Position numbers and translations under genes: made by a program. Below are positions 18,140 through 27,122 of a DNA stretch of 64,000 bases, one piece after another (position 1 is the first letter of the stretch; each line of letters begins with the position of its first letter). Under the pieces are notes generated by a model. The model was not told the DNA's origin and made no database searches. It saw only the letters and a list, made by a program, of their open reading frames with translations. The DNA comes from Clostridium sp. JN-1 (GTDB taxonomy: Bacteria > Bacillota > Clostridia > Clostridiales > Clostridiaceae), in NCBI RefSeq assembly GCF_003718715.1, contig NZ_CP033465.1, positions 2,480,001 through 2,544,000 on the forward strand, in the 5' to 3' direction.

Positions 18140-19234
18140 CTACTTATCTTCAATTACCTTTTTAAAAGATTCATACAGCAACTTACTAGAATAATCCCAA
18201 CTCATCTCATTTAAACACTTATTGTATGCATTTTTACCCATTTCACTAAGTAACTGCTTATTTTTTAGTAGTTTTACACATGCGTCAGCTAATTCTACTT
18301 CATTCCTAGGTTCAACTAAAATCCCAGTTTTACCGTCATCAACCTGCTCCGGTATGCCTCCAATTCTAGATGCAACAACTGGAATAGAAAATGTATATGC
18401 TATAGGAATTATTCCTGATTGGGAGGCATCAATATACGGAAGAACTACAATATCAGCTTTAGAAAAAAAGTCTCCAACTTCATCATCCTTTATCCACCTG
18501 TTTACTACAAATACATCTTTAGAATTTTTAATAAGCTGTTCATATGGAGTCATATTTCCATTGCCTACAATTAATAGTTTAGCTCCATCATCCATTGTTT
18601 TAATAATTTTAAAAGCTTTTAATAAGACTCTAATACCTTTATACTCATGTATTCTCCCAAAAAATAAAATTGTCTTAGAAAAATCACTTTTTTTCCCTTT
18701 ATTTACTTTGATATAATGAGAAAACTTAGCATGTGGTATTACATCAATTTTATCTTTATTTATACCAAACTTAGTTAAATCATTTTTAAAAACCTTGCTT
18801 AAAACTATAACTCTTTTGGAATTCTTTATACCAACTTTATTAGTCATTGACAAGATTAAATTTTCTTCACCCTTATGCATTTTAATATCATGTGCCGTAT
18901 AAACTTTAGGTATACCATGCGTTAAAAAGTTAATTATAGGTATCCAAGGATGTATCATTGTATAATAAATGATATCTGGTTTAACTTTCTTTATAACATT
19001 TTTTAATTTAATAAACTTGTACAAATTCAAGGATGAAATCACAAAAGTTTTTAAATTATAATATGTATTAACTTCAATTAAACTAATACCTGTTTTTCTC
19101 CACTCTGATAAGTTTTCTACCTGTTTAGATATAACTACAGTCAAGTCAACCTTATTAGATATAGCTTTTGCCATTTCTATCGAATAAAGAGCCCCTCCAC
19201 CCTTTCTTCCGCAATATATTAACATTACTTTCAA
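18140..19234 (-). CDS. GT4 family glycosyltransferase
   Basis: This 364-residue GT-B enzyme has MLIYCGRKGGGALYSIEMA near the start and TILFFGRIHEYKGIRVLLKA in the centre. Near the end DIVVLPYIDASQSGIIPIAY and VASRIGGIPEQVDDGKTG form the GT4 donor site. TTG at 19234 is the likely start, nine bases after GGAG; the in-frame ATG four codons later is an alternative. It follows the GT4 gene at 19247 by 12 bases. The role is one sugar transfer in surface glycan assembly. Confidence 0.87.
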   Translation of the reverse strand: MKVMLIYCGRKGGGALYSIEMAKAISNKVDLTVVISKQVENLSEWRKTGISLIEVNTYYNLKTFVISSLNLYKFIKLKNVIKKVKPDIIYYTMIHPWIPIINFLTHGIPKVYTAHDIKMHKGEENLILSMTNKVGIKNSKRVIVLSKVFKNDLTKFGINKDKIDVIPHAKFSHYIKVNKGKKSDFSKTILFFGRIHEYKGIRVLLKAFKIIKTMDDGAKLLIVGNGNMTPYEQLIKNSKDVFVVNRWIKDDEVGDFFSKADIVVLPYIDASQSGIIPIAYTFSIPVVASRIGGIPEQVDDGKTGILVEPRNEVELADACVKLLKNKQLLSEMGKNAYNKCLNEMSWDYSSKLLYESFKKVIEDK

Positions 19235-19246
19235 AGATATCTACTC

Positions 19247-20344
19247 CTAACTTTTTAAAGTATTATATAATTCTTTATACTTACTAATCATAATTTTTAT
19301 ATTAAAGTATTTATCTATAGTTTTGTTAGCATTATCAGACAATTTGTTTTTTAAATCATCATCATTTAGAATCATATTTATATAATTTAAAAACTCATTT
19401 AGATCATTAGATATAAATCCATTTTCATAATTTTTAACTACATCCTTATTTCCAATAACATTTGATACTATTACAGTTTTATATAAATACATAGCCTCTA
19501 ATAAAGAAATAGGCAATCCTTCCCACAATGAGGTCATTATATAAATGTCAAATGATAATAACTTTTTCAAAACTTGTTTTCTTTCAATCCATCCAATAAT
19601 ACTTATATTAGGTGATGTTAACTTGTCCTTTAATTCACCATCGCCAATCCACACAAAATTATAATTAGGAAAACTCTCTGCAATTTTATTAAATAATTCA
19701 GGATTTTTTTGTCTACATATCCTTCCTACTGTTCCTATGATAGCCCTACTTTTATTGGTCTTTTCATTAGGACTTTCCAAATTAACCTGATTTAATAATT
19801 TATCAATTTTAGATGTATCTATTCCATTATTAATATTAATACAATTACTCGACAATTTTAAAGCTTCTTTATATTCACTTTGAGAGCAACCTACAATGCA
19901 TCCTCCAAACTTTGCTGCAAACTTTTCTAATCTATAAAAAAACTTCTTTTTTAAACTTGATTTATCCTTTTGCAAAAATGAAAATCCATGTGGATTATAA
20001 ATCACCTTATTCATATCAAAACCATTTATATAACTTGCTATTCTGCCTAAAAAACCAGCTTTTGAAGAATGAAGATGTATAATATCAGGATCTTCAAATT
20101 TTAACATTTTTCTAAGTTGAAATAATGACTTTATATTTTTATATGGATTTAATCCTCTACACATATCGATTTTTACAAATTTAATTTTTGGATTAAAATC
20201 TTTTTCAAAATTAGCAGGTGTTTCCTTTCTTAATGAATAAATTATAACAATATCATAATCATTAGTAAGTCCACTAGTTAACTCAGTTAAAAAAGAATAT
20301 ACTCCCGATCCAAATGCCTCTACTACATAAACTATTTTCTTCAT
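19247..20344 (-). CDS. GT4 family glycosyltransferase, EpsD/EpsF-like
   Basis: This 365-residue GT-B enzyme has the opening KKIVYVVEAFGSGVYSFLTEL, with IHLHSSKAGFLGRIAS and VIYNPHGFSF, as in EpsD-type glycosyltransferases of exopolysaccharide operons. AIIGTVGRICRQKNPELF and SLWEGLPISLLEAMYL make up the C-terminal donor domain. The gene follows mannose-1-phosphate guanylyltransferase, so GDP-mannose is a possible donor, by inference only. The start ATG at 20344 comes after a GGTG sequence, a weak ribosome binding site. Confidence 0.87.
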   Translation of the reverse strand: MKKIVYVVEAFGSGVYSFLTELTSGLTNDYDIVIIYSLRKETPANFEKDFNPKIKFVKIDMCRGLNPYKNIKSLFQLRKMLKFEDPDIIHLHSSKAGFLGRIASYINGFDMNKVIYNPHGFSFLQKDKSSLKKKFFYRLEKFAAKFGGCIVGCSQSEYKEALKLSSNCININNGIDTSKIDKLLNQVNLESPNEKTNKSRAIIGTVGRICRQKNPELFNKIAESFPNYNFVWIGDGELKDKLTSPNISIIGWIERKQVLKKLLSFDIYIMTSLWEGLPISLLEAMYLYKTVIVSNVIGNKDVVKNYENGFISNDLNEFLNYINMILNDDDLKNKLSDNANKTIDKYFNIKIMISKYKELYNTLKS

Positions 20345-20371
20345 AAAATAAATTCACCAGCTTAGATTATA

Positions 20372-21439
20372 TTAATTCACCTTTTTCTTTATTTCCTTTA
20401 TTCTCTCAATATCTTTTTTCTTTCCAACAAATATTATATTATCACTTTCTACTACAAATACATCGTCCATGCCAACTACTACAATTGGCTTTTCCTTTGA
20501 AAAGACAATGTTATTGGATGCATCAATATTTTTTATGTCTCCGATACAGATATTATTATTGTCATCCTTTTCTCTGTACCTTTCAACTGCATACCATGTT
20601 CCTATATCATCCCATCCAAAATCAGATGGAATTACATATATATCTTTTGCCTTTTCCATTATTGCATAATCTACTGAAACATTATCCACCTTTGGATATT
20701 CCCTCATTAATTTATCTTCAAACTCTACTTCTGAAGCATTTGCAATTTCATTTAAAATTTTATATGTATTATTCAAATACCTTTCTGTTAAGTTTAGTAT
20801 GGTATCGCATTTCCATACAAACATTCCACAGTTCCATAGAAAATTGCCTTTTTTTAAATATTCTTCGGCAGTTTTCAAATCAGGTTTTTCCACAAATTTT
20901 TCAACCTTATGTATCTTATTTTCTCTATTACCAACTTTAAGTTCTTCACTATCAACTTTTAACTTTATATATCCATATCCAGTCTCAGGTCTATCCGGTT
21001 TAATTCCCAAAGTCACTATGGAATTTTCTTTTGCCATTACAAATTTATATGCTTGTCTTATTGTGTTCCTAAATTCATTTTCATCAACTATTAGATGATC
21101 AGACGGAAGAACTACTATTGAAGTATCTTCCTTATCATAGTGCTTTTTTATCATAAAAGCTGAAAGTGCTATACATGGTGCAGTATTCCTACCAACAGGC
21201 TCTACTATTATATTATCCTTTGGAAGATTGGGAAGCTGTTCTCTAAGTACTTCTACATATCTTCGTGCTGTAACTACAAATATATCTTCTATTGATATAA
21301 TTGGAAGCAGTCTCTCTACTGTCATCTGTATCATGGTTTTTTCACCTAAAAGTTTTAAAAACTGTTTTGGCTTTTCATCAGTTGAGAGCGGCCAGAACCT
21401 TTCTCCCTTGCCGCCTGCCATAATAAGTGCACATAACAT
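20372..21439 (-). CDS. manC: Mannose-1-phosphate guanylyltransferase
   Basis: This enzyme makes GDP-mannose from GTP and mannose-1-phosphate. The 355-residue protein has LIMAGGKGERFWPLSTDEKPKQF, VVLPSDHLIVDENEF, TLGIKPDRPETGYGYI and KFVEKPDLKTAEEYL (each a family motif), with FLWNCGMFVWK and FGWDDIGTW later. It has only the nucleotidyltransferase part; the C-terminal isomerase domain of bifunctional ManC/AlgA is absent. The start codon directly follows the stop of the kinase gene at 21440, so translation is probably coupled. No phosphomannomutase gene is seen in the window apart from glmM. Confidence 0.92.
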   Translation of the reverse strand: MLCALIMAGGKGERFWPLSTDEKPKQFLKLLGEKTMIQMTVERLLPIISIEDIFVVTARRYVEVLREQLPNLPKDNIIVEPVGRNTAPCIALSAFMIKKHYDKEDTSIVVLPSDHLIVDENEFRNTIRQAYKFVMAKENSIVTLGIKPDRPETGYGYIKLKVDSEELKVGNRENKIHKVEKFVEKPDLKTAEEYLKKGNFLWNCGMFVWKCDTILNLTERYLNNTYKILNEIANASEVEFEDKLMREYPKVDNVSVDYAIMEKAKDIYVIPSDFGWDDIGTWYAVERYREKDDNNNICIGDIKNIDASNNIVFSKEKPIVVVGMDDVFVVESDNIIFVGKKKDIERIKEIKKKVN

Positions 21440-22819
21440 TTATATCTTCCCTTCTCTCCAAATCAAACCACTTACTTTTATTTGTGACAGCTCTATAATT
21501 TCTTTAAATCTTTTTGCTTCATCCTTATTTGTATTTCCTTCCGCCATTAAAACTAAAATATTATCTACTGCCTTTGCAACAATTTGTGCATCAGAGTATT
21601 TTGTCACAGCTGGTGTATCTATAATTATATAGTCAAATTTTTTCTTTAATTCCTCAAATAAAACCTTCAAACTGCTTTTAGCTAATAAGTCTGATGGGTT
21701 TGCATCTTCACTTCCCCAACATAATGCACATATATTTTCTACTTTAGTTTGTAACAAATTTAAACTTTCAAAGTTTTCTTCACTGTCTTTTAGTATATTA
21801 CTTAATCCATACTTATTATCTAAGTGTAATTCAACATCAACTTGCGGACTTCTGCCGTTTGCATCTACAATCAATATTTTATAACCTAAATTGGCAAATG
21901 ATTTTGCTAAACTTAAACATACAGAAGTTTTTCCATCTTTATTTGATGGACTTGTGATCATAAAAACATTTCCATCCTTATACTGTAAGCTTGTTCTCAA
22001 ACTTCTAAAAGCTTCTTGATATTCTTCACCATCTTTAGAACTGCTGTATGGAATCATTCCAATTGCAGTTTGGTTTAATACATCTTCTGCTTCTTCTTTT
22101 TTCTTTAATGTATTGTCCATGTATTCAACTACAAATGCTGCTCCAAAACCAAACATGAGTCCTAAAAACAATGATACTGCTAAAATTAGCTTTTTACTCT
22201 TTGTCTTTTTTTGAGGTTCTGCTGCCTTCTGTTGTTGTTGTTGTTGACCCTGCTCTACAGGAGTAGTTAATTTAGTAAAATCATCTTTTGAAATTTCTTC
22301 AACTTTAGATGGCTCATCCAATACTTTTAGTTTACCTTGAGGATATATTTTACTTGCCTCTTCCATGAAATTTTTAACATACGTATTTAATACTTTCTGC
22401 TGATTATCTTTTTTATCTTCCGAATAGTGTATTGTAATTACCTGTGAATTAGCATTTGCAGCCACATTTATATTATCTATAAATTCATCTGTCTCTATGT
22501 TCAAATTCATATCTTTTATAGTTTTTTCTGCCACAGTTCTTGATTCTGCAATAGCTCCATATGCATTTGTTAACTGCTGATTTAATTCAACTTGCCCCTT
22601 TATATTTTGACTTTTCTCATCTGGAAAATTTGTAATAAGTATGCTTGCCGTAGATTTATATAATTCATCCTTGTCTACAGTATCTGATGGCGATTTTTGT
22701 GACATAAATCCTGCAGCTAGCCCTAAAATCATAAATATAACAGTTATACTTATAATGATCCATTTTCGCCTTCTTACAATTTTCCACAAGTCTCTTAAAT
22801 CTAAAGTTTCTTCTTCCAT
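21440..22819 (-). CDS. Chain-length regulator fused to a BY-kinase-like domain
   Basis: This 459-residue protein joins a Wzz domain (TM1 at about residues 20-40, extracytoplasmic part, TM2 at about 200-220) to a cytoplasmic tyrosine autokinase-like ATPase. Walker A is TSPSNKDGKTSVCLSLA, the second Walker motif ILIVDANGRSP and Walker B YIIIDTPAVTKYSD. A Gln run (QQQQQQ) precedes TM2. Firmicutes often split the two parts into CapA/CapB-like genes, but here they are fused. No C-terminal tyrosine cluster is present. ATG at 22819 sits five bases after GGAGG, better than the TTG at 22834. It controls polymer length and export. Confidence 0.88.
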   Translation of the reverse strand: MEEETLDLRDLWKIVRRRKWIIISITVIFMILGLAAGFMSQKSPSDTVDKDELYKSTASILITNFPDEKSQNIKGQVELNQQLTNAYGAIAESRTVAEKTIKDMNLNIETDEFIDNINVAANANSQVITIHYSEDKKDNQQKVLNTYVKNFMEEASKIYPQGKLKVLDEPSKVEEISKDDFTKLTTPVEQGQQQQQQKAAEPQKKTKSKKLILAVSLFLGLMFGFGAAFVVEYMDNTLKKKEEAEDVLNQTAIGMIPYSSSKDGEEYQEAFRSLRTSLQYKDGNVFMITSPSNKDGKTSVCLSLAKSFANLGYKILIVDANGRSPQVDVELHLDNKYGLSNILKDSEENFESLNLLQTKVENICALCWGSEDANPSDLLAKSSLKVLFEELKKKFDYIIIDTPAVTKYSDAQIVAKAVDNILVLMAEGNTNKDEAKRFKEIIELSQIKVSGLIWREGKI

Positions 22820-22895
22820 AACTTCCTCCTGCAAAAACGAGTATATTTTAATCCATAAACTTTATCGAATAATATCAACTTTTCTGAAATACAAG

Positions 22896-24725
22896 TTACT
22901 TTTTTTCTTCAGTTTTTTTATTAAGTATTGCATTTATACTTATCCCTATTCCCAAAAGTGTCCAAAATACAGGTGCAACAGACACAATGCTGTCATTAAA
23001 GAAACCTGCCCCTAGGTATCCAACTACTGCTGTAAATATTCCAAGTCCTACTATAGGAAATAAGTCTTCATAATCATTCTTAAAATAAAGTTTTACACTT
23101 GATATAAAGTACATAACCATGATAGCCAAGAAAGCTATTAAACTTACAATACCTGTATTTAATCCAACTGCAAGATATATGTTGTGTGCTTTATCTACAA
23201 GCATTGATGAAGTACCATATGCAGTTAATTTTCCTATATAGTCATCCTGAGGAAATTCTGCTGCAAATGTATCCGGTCCGTATCCAACTAAAACAGTATG
23301 TTTCAAAAGCGGTATACTTCTTGACCATATATACCCTCTTGCAGATCCAAGCTGTTCTTTTCCTTCAAATCCGCACTTTGGAACCTGCTTTATTTCTACT
23401 GAATCACCTTTATCATTCGTAAATGTAAAGTGGTCATTATAGTCTAAAAATGGCATCTTTAAATTGTTTCTAGTTATTTGAACGCCATACTTTTTTTCAG
23501 TATTAGTTGAATAATCAGTTACAGCTGCGTTAAAATCCTTGTATTTATCATCTTTAAGAATTTCTTGTCCATTTTGCTTATTTAAACTGCTTTCTATTGT
23601 CTTATTTGAAGCATCTTTAAAATCAAGCTTTCCATTTTGGCTCACAACTTTTAGTGTCTTATCTGAAAATACTATACTTAACTCATTTCCATTTGATGTA
23701 ACATCTTTAAGTACTGGATCATTTGAGTCTTTTACAAGTTCTCCTGCATCTTTAAAAAGTGAACCTATCCTGTCACTGAGGAGACCTTTTGAATAAATGT
23801 TAAATCCAGTTCCACCTATTATGACTGCAGCTAGTACTGCTGCTGTGAGCTTTAAGTTTTTTATCAAATATTTTCTAAGCATTATTATAAGTACAATTAA
23901 TGCAAGGATACCGCCTACAATACCTGCACGTGAATGACATAAAAGCAAGTTTAAAAACATGAGTATTGTTACTGGAATTAAAAGTATCTTATAAATTTTA
24001 TTCTTAACTAGTAAAAGCATTGTTAAAGTCAGTGGAAATAGCATTGCCATATAGCTTCCAACATAGTCATAGTGATATAGAGTTGAATATATTATTTTGT
24101 CTCCAAATTGGAAGTTCAACTTACTAGCCATATTTTGAAGGTTGGCCGGCAGAATAAGTTTTCTTCCGCCCATCGTCTTGAATATATCATGTCCAAAATA
24201 TTGAAAAATACCAATTAAACCTATTATCACAGCTGAAGATAATAACGCTATTAAAACTGCCTTTAAAGCAGATTTATTATTTACCATATTTATAGTTATA
24301 AATAATATTATCATGTAACATAAGAGAACTAACATTCCCTCATATCTTTCAACAAATCCAAAAACAGCTATGTCTTTATAATCTGAAAAGATAGTAGAAA
24401 GAATAACAAAAAAAGAATAAACTCCAATTGGAATATATATACTCATCTTTTGTATTTGAATTGACTTCTTAAAAAACTGAACTAAAAAAACAACAAGTAA
24501 TATAACAGTTAAAATTATAATCCAAACGGACTTATAATATGAAAAGAAATCAATACTCTGGCTTGTCCCATTCCAGAACTTAAAATAATTACCTGTTAAA
24601 TTCATAGCTTTTCCATATACTATAAGCGGTACTAGAAATACTAAAAGTGCCAGCGGGATTACTGAATACCACTTTTTTTCTCCATACTCTTCTCCATAAA
24701 ATTCTTTATACAAATCATCGTACAT
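22896..24725 (-). CDS. O-antigen ligase family membrane protein with large insert
   Basis: This 609-residue protein has about 12 hydrophobic helices and the Wzy_C/WaaL loop motif SARGYIWSRSIPLLKHTVLVGYGPDTF (residues about 460-490), with KAHNIYLAVGLNTG after it. Unlike shorter relatives it has an insert of about 150 residues (roughly 310-460) rich in strand-like polar sequence between TM segments. That insert is probably an extracytoplasmic domain. It ends 76 bases upstream of the chain-length regulator and starts the polysaccharide operon. It could be a ligase linking glycan to a wall or protein acceptor; the polymerase at 15817 is the alternative paralogue. Confidence 0.8.
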   Translation of the reverse strand: MYDDLYKEFYGEEYGEKKWYSVIPLALLVFLVPLIVYGKAMNLTGNYFKFWNGTSQSIDFFSYYKSVWIIILTVILLVVFLVQFFKKSIQIQKMSIYIPIGVYSFFVILSTIFSDYKDIAVFGFVERYEGMLVLLCYMIILFITINMVNNKSALKAVLIALLSSAVIIGLIGIFQYFGHDIFKTMGGRKLILPANLQNMASKLNFQFGDKIIYSTLYHYDYVGSYMAMLFPLTLTMLLLVKNKIYKILLIPVTILMFLNLLLCHSRAGIVGGILALIVLIIMLRKYLIKNLKLTAAVLAAVIIGGTGFNIYSKGLLSDRIGSLFKDAGELVKDSNDPVLKDVTSNGNELSIVFSDKTLKVVSQNGKLDFKDASNKTIESSLNKQNGQEILKDDKYKDFNAAVTDYSTNTEKKYGVQITRNNLKMPFLDYNDHFTFTNDKGDSVEIKQVPKCGFEGKEQLGSARGYIWSRSIPLLKHTVLVGYGPDTFAAEFPQDDYIGKLTAYGTSSMLVDKAHNIYLAVGLNTGIVSLIAFLAIMVMYFISSVKLYFKNDYEDLFPIVGLGIFTAVVGYLGAGFFNDSIVSVAPVFWTLLGIGISINAILNKKTEEKK

Positions 24726-24761
24726 TATTTACCCTCCATTAACATAGTTACACATGATATG

Positions 24762-24812
24762 GTGTTCATAGTTTGCAACTTAATTCATAAACTAAAAAAT
24801 CTATATACATCT
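24762..24812 (+). repeat. P1 terminal remnant
   Basis: CAACTTAATTCATAAACTAA and AATCTATATAC resemble the right terminus of P1 (GTTAATGCATGAACTAGAAA then CCTATAT). Only the terminal part is present, upstream of the cluster's first gene. Confidence 0.35.
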
Positions 24813-24907
24813 TAATATAAAAACTATATTAATTATATAATAACTTACACAAAGTTGGAAGCACGTTAGTTAAATTTAACCGTTTATGTTAAAATAAAAA
24901 GAAGTTA

Positions 24908-24929
24908 TTGCACTAATTTCTTAGTGCAA
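24908..24929 (-). terminator. Terminator of the higBA operon
   Basis: On the minus strand TTGCACTAA, loop GAAA, then TTAGTGCAA is a perfect hairpin followed by TAACTTCTTTTTATTTT, a good rho-independent signal just after higA. Confidence 0.75.
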
Positions 24930-24957
24930 GCAGCTCCTTAAACTTAATATAAATTTA

Positions 24958-25242
24958 TTAAACTCTAGTTTTACGAAATTCTATATGAAGCTCTTTTCCT
25001 AAAGCTTTCGCAATTTTTTGTAAAAATTCTATACTTGGATTATAATTACCGCTTTCTAATCTAGAAATATTACTCTGTTTTATGCCAACCTTATCTGCAA
25101 ATTGTTTTTGCGTCAAATTTTGTACGTTTCGTTCCTGAATAATTTCTTTTATTATTTCATATTTAGGAGTCATCTCATTGTATTCCTTACGAAATTCTTC
25201 ATCTTGCATTTGCTTTTCGAAAAACTTATTTAAATCACTCAT
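24958..25242 (-). CDS. higA: HigA-like antitoxin, XRE family regulator
   Basis: This 94-residue protein has a C-terminal helix-turn-helix (LTQKQFADKVGIKQSNISRL then ESGNYNPSIEFLQKIAKALG, residues about 42-82) of the XRE type. The N-terminus is acidic. It follows and overlaps the toxin gene by four bases (ATGA), the toxin-first order typical of higBA. The antitoxin neutralises the toxin and represses its own promoter in known HigBA systems. The terminator at 24908 closes the operon. Confidence 0.85.
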   Translation of the reverse strand: MSDLNKFFEKQMQDEEFRKEYNEMTPKYEIIKEIIQERNVQNLTQKQFADKVGIKQSNISRLESGNYNPSIEFLQKIAKALGKELHIEFRKTRV

Positions 25243-25586
25243 TTTCCATATCTCCCTTCATAATCAGCTTTATACCTTAAGGCTTTATTAATTTCACTTT
25301 TAGGTGTATTTTGAGCTTTTTTAATAAAACCATTTGTAAGAATTATTTTATTTCCAATGCGAAAAAAATAAAAAATTCTGGATATATCACTGCCTAGTTT
25401 GATTCTTAGTTCAAATATTCCGTCCTTAATTGATTTTGAATAAGGTTCCCTTAAACTTATACCAAATTGTTGAAGTATATTTAATTCATGAAGAGCTTTT
25501 GCTCGCATTTTAATATTTAAACTATTTAAAAACTCCTCAACTGGAACAATATCATCCTTTGTTCTGTAAAAATCTACATCCCACAT
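25239..25586 (-). CDS. higB: HigB-like toxin, RelE/Gp49 superfamily
   Basis: This 115-residue protein of the phage-derived Gp49-like/RelE family has EEFLNSLNIKMRAKALHEL, GIFELRIKLGSDISRIFYFF and LTNGFIKKAQNTPKSEINKAL. These regions are typical of HigB/RelE mRNA interferases. Members cleave mRNA on the ribosome. Conserved basic and aromatic residues (R at ELRIK, K in FIKKAQNTP) are retained, so it is probably active. The start ATG at 25586 follows AGGAC. It is paired with higA and preceded by AT-rich dyads likely bound by the antitoxin. Confidence 0.85.
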   Translation of the reverse strand: MWDVDFYRTKDDIVPVEEFLNSLNIKMRAKALHELNILQQFGISLREPYSKSIKDGIFELRIKLGSDISRIFYFFRIGNKIILTNGFIKKAQNTPKSEINKALRYKADYEGRYGK

Positions 25587-25624
25587 TAGTAGTCCTTTCT
25601 TATACTTTATTGTGTCCGTTTCTT

Positions 25625-25680
25625 AATATAATTATACCATATATGATATAAAAAAATATATCTTTTATGATATATTTTTA
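25625..25680 (-). promoter_or_regulatory. higBA promoter with AT-rich dyads
   Basis: On the minus strand TATAAT (25631-25636) is a good -10 element. Just upstream are overlapping dyads built on GATATA and TATATC: GATATA-N6-TATATC at 25645-25662, and ATATATC-N6-GATATAT at about 25656-25675. They cover the -35 region, as expected for autoregulation by HigA. The assignment is inferred. Confidence 0.5.
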
Positions 25681-25830
25681 TATTACGCAAAACAATACAT
25701 TCAAACAGAAAATAATAAGAGGACCTATAATAAGAATTACCATAAGCCCTTATACTTCAATATTTTAACCTGTCATTACTCATCTTATCTCTTTCAGATT
25801 TTGGAACTAATATTTTGGGACATTTTTAAA

Positions 25831-25955
25831 AATGGTTGACACGATGTTTCGCTCTAGCGAAACGAGTTATCAAAAATTTAATTAAAGATTTTTCGTAGTG
25901 CAGCGGAGAAAAATCCCCCTTCTCTGTCCTATGTCCTTTGTCCTCTGTCCTCTAT
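25831..25955 (+). repeat. P2 palindromic repeat, right half
   Basis: This is the central hairpin (GTTTCGCT and AGCGAAAC) plus the right arm of a P2 element: AAAGATTTTTCG, GCGGAGAAAAATCCCCCTTC, and CTGTCCTATGTCC followed by TTTGTCCTCTGTCCTCT. The left arm is missing. It lies between the higBA promoter and the end of the TolC-family gene at 25965. Confidence 0.75.
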
Positions 25956-25964
25956 GCAGATTAA

Positions 25965-27092
25965 TTATTCATTGCTTAGATTATATTTAAAAGTATCTAC
26001 TGCTACCATATAGTTGTTGACTGCCATTTGAAGATTTAACTTGTCCTTATTTAAAGCAAGTTCAGCTGAATCAAGTTGAAGCTGCGTTACCATACCTTGA
26101 CTTAGCTTGGCTTTAGTAGAGCTATAAGCTGCCTCATCAGCATCAGCAGCTGCTTTAGCAGTTTGTACTGCATCTTCCTTGTTCTTTAAGTCATAGTAAG
26201 AATTCCACAAATCTATAGTCTTATCCAGATTTGTTTCATCAAGCTGATTTTTTAAGTTTTGTACATTTAAACCTGCCTGAACTTCATTTGTATTGTCATT
26301 GTGGTAGTATTTTGAATATATGTCCTGCTGCATAGCTGCAAAATCTATATTCTTTTGGATACTATATAAATCATAATTATTAGTTACCGATGCAGTTATC
26401 TTGCCGCTTATATTTGAATCATCATATTTTGTAAAATCCTTTTTAGCAGGAGCAAGTACAAGGTTTGTATTTAAATCAAGATTTAATGCTTGTTTTATGC
26501 CCAAAAGTGCCTGCTGCATTTGTGACTTTGGAGTATTTAAAGATGCCTCAAGCTGACTTTTTTGTACTTCCAGAGTATTTAATGCATCTTTAGTCAGCTG
26601 TCCCTGCTGTATTTTTAAATTTGTCTGGTCTATTTGTTTATTTACATTGTCAATAGCTCTATATATATTATCTATTTGATCTTGAAGGTTTACAACAGCC
26701 ATATACTCCTGTTCTGTTGTAAACTTTAAAGTCTTAAGAGTATCACTTCTTTTGTGTTTTGTATCTTGAATTGCTTGGGCAGCCTCAAGCGGTATTACAT
26801 CTTCTTGTATTTTTAAAGCTGCATATTGATTTCCTGCTGCAGCCGGATTTAAATTTGACGCTTCAAGTCCAAGAGCATTTGAATGTGCATTGTCAAATTG
26901 TTTATTACATAAGTCTATTTGCTCATCCAAAAGTTTTATACTTCTGTTGTCTTTTTCTATATTATTTAAAACATCATCTAAAGTTAAGCTTATTGTCTGT
27001 GATGTAGTCGTATTTGAAGCTGCTGCTAAACAAGTTCCGCCCATGCTAAATACAAATGACAGTGCAAGTGCGGCAGCTAATTTCTTATTCAT
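25965..27092 (-). CDS. TolC-family exported protein
   Basis: This 375-residue protein has a signal peptide (MNKKLAAALALSFVFSMGGT, cleaved near CLAAA). It then has long amphipathic helices rich in Gln, Asn, Asp and Lys with the TolC/OEP repeat pattern, such as NTLEVQKSQLEASLNTPKSQ and LSQGMVTQLQLDSAELALNK. In Gram-negatives TolC forms outer membrane channels, but this organism should have no outer membrane. It may be a coiled-coil wall or S-layer-linked protein. A paralogue lies upstream (27123) with a 30-base gap. No membrane fusion or ABC efflux gene is near. Function unknown. Confidence 0.75.
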   Translation of the reverse strand: MNKKLAAALALSFVFSMGGTCLAAASNTTTSQTISLTLDDVLNNIEKDNRSIKLLDEQIDLCNKQFDNAHSNALGLEASNLNPAAAGNQYAALKIQEDVIPLEAAQAIQDTKHKRSDTLKTLKFTTEQEYMAVVNLQDQIDNIYRAIDNVNKQIDQTNLKIQQGQLTKDALNTLEVQKSQLEASLNTPKSQMQQALLGIKQALNLDLNTNLVLAPAKKDFTKYDDSNISGKITASVTNNYDLYSIQKNIDFAAMQQDIYSKYYHNDNTNEVQAGLNVQNLKNQLDETNLDKTIDLWNSYYDLKNKEDAVQTAKAAADADEAAYSSTKAKLSQGMVTQLQLDSAELALNKDKLNLQMAVNNYMVAVDTFKYNLSNE

Positions 27093-27122
27093 GCTTTTCC
27101 TCTCCTTATTATATATTGAAGT

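Noticed and set aside
20469-21098. Plus-strand reading frames opposite manC
   Set aside because: They are shadows of the minus-strand gene, whose motifs and start are clear.
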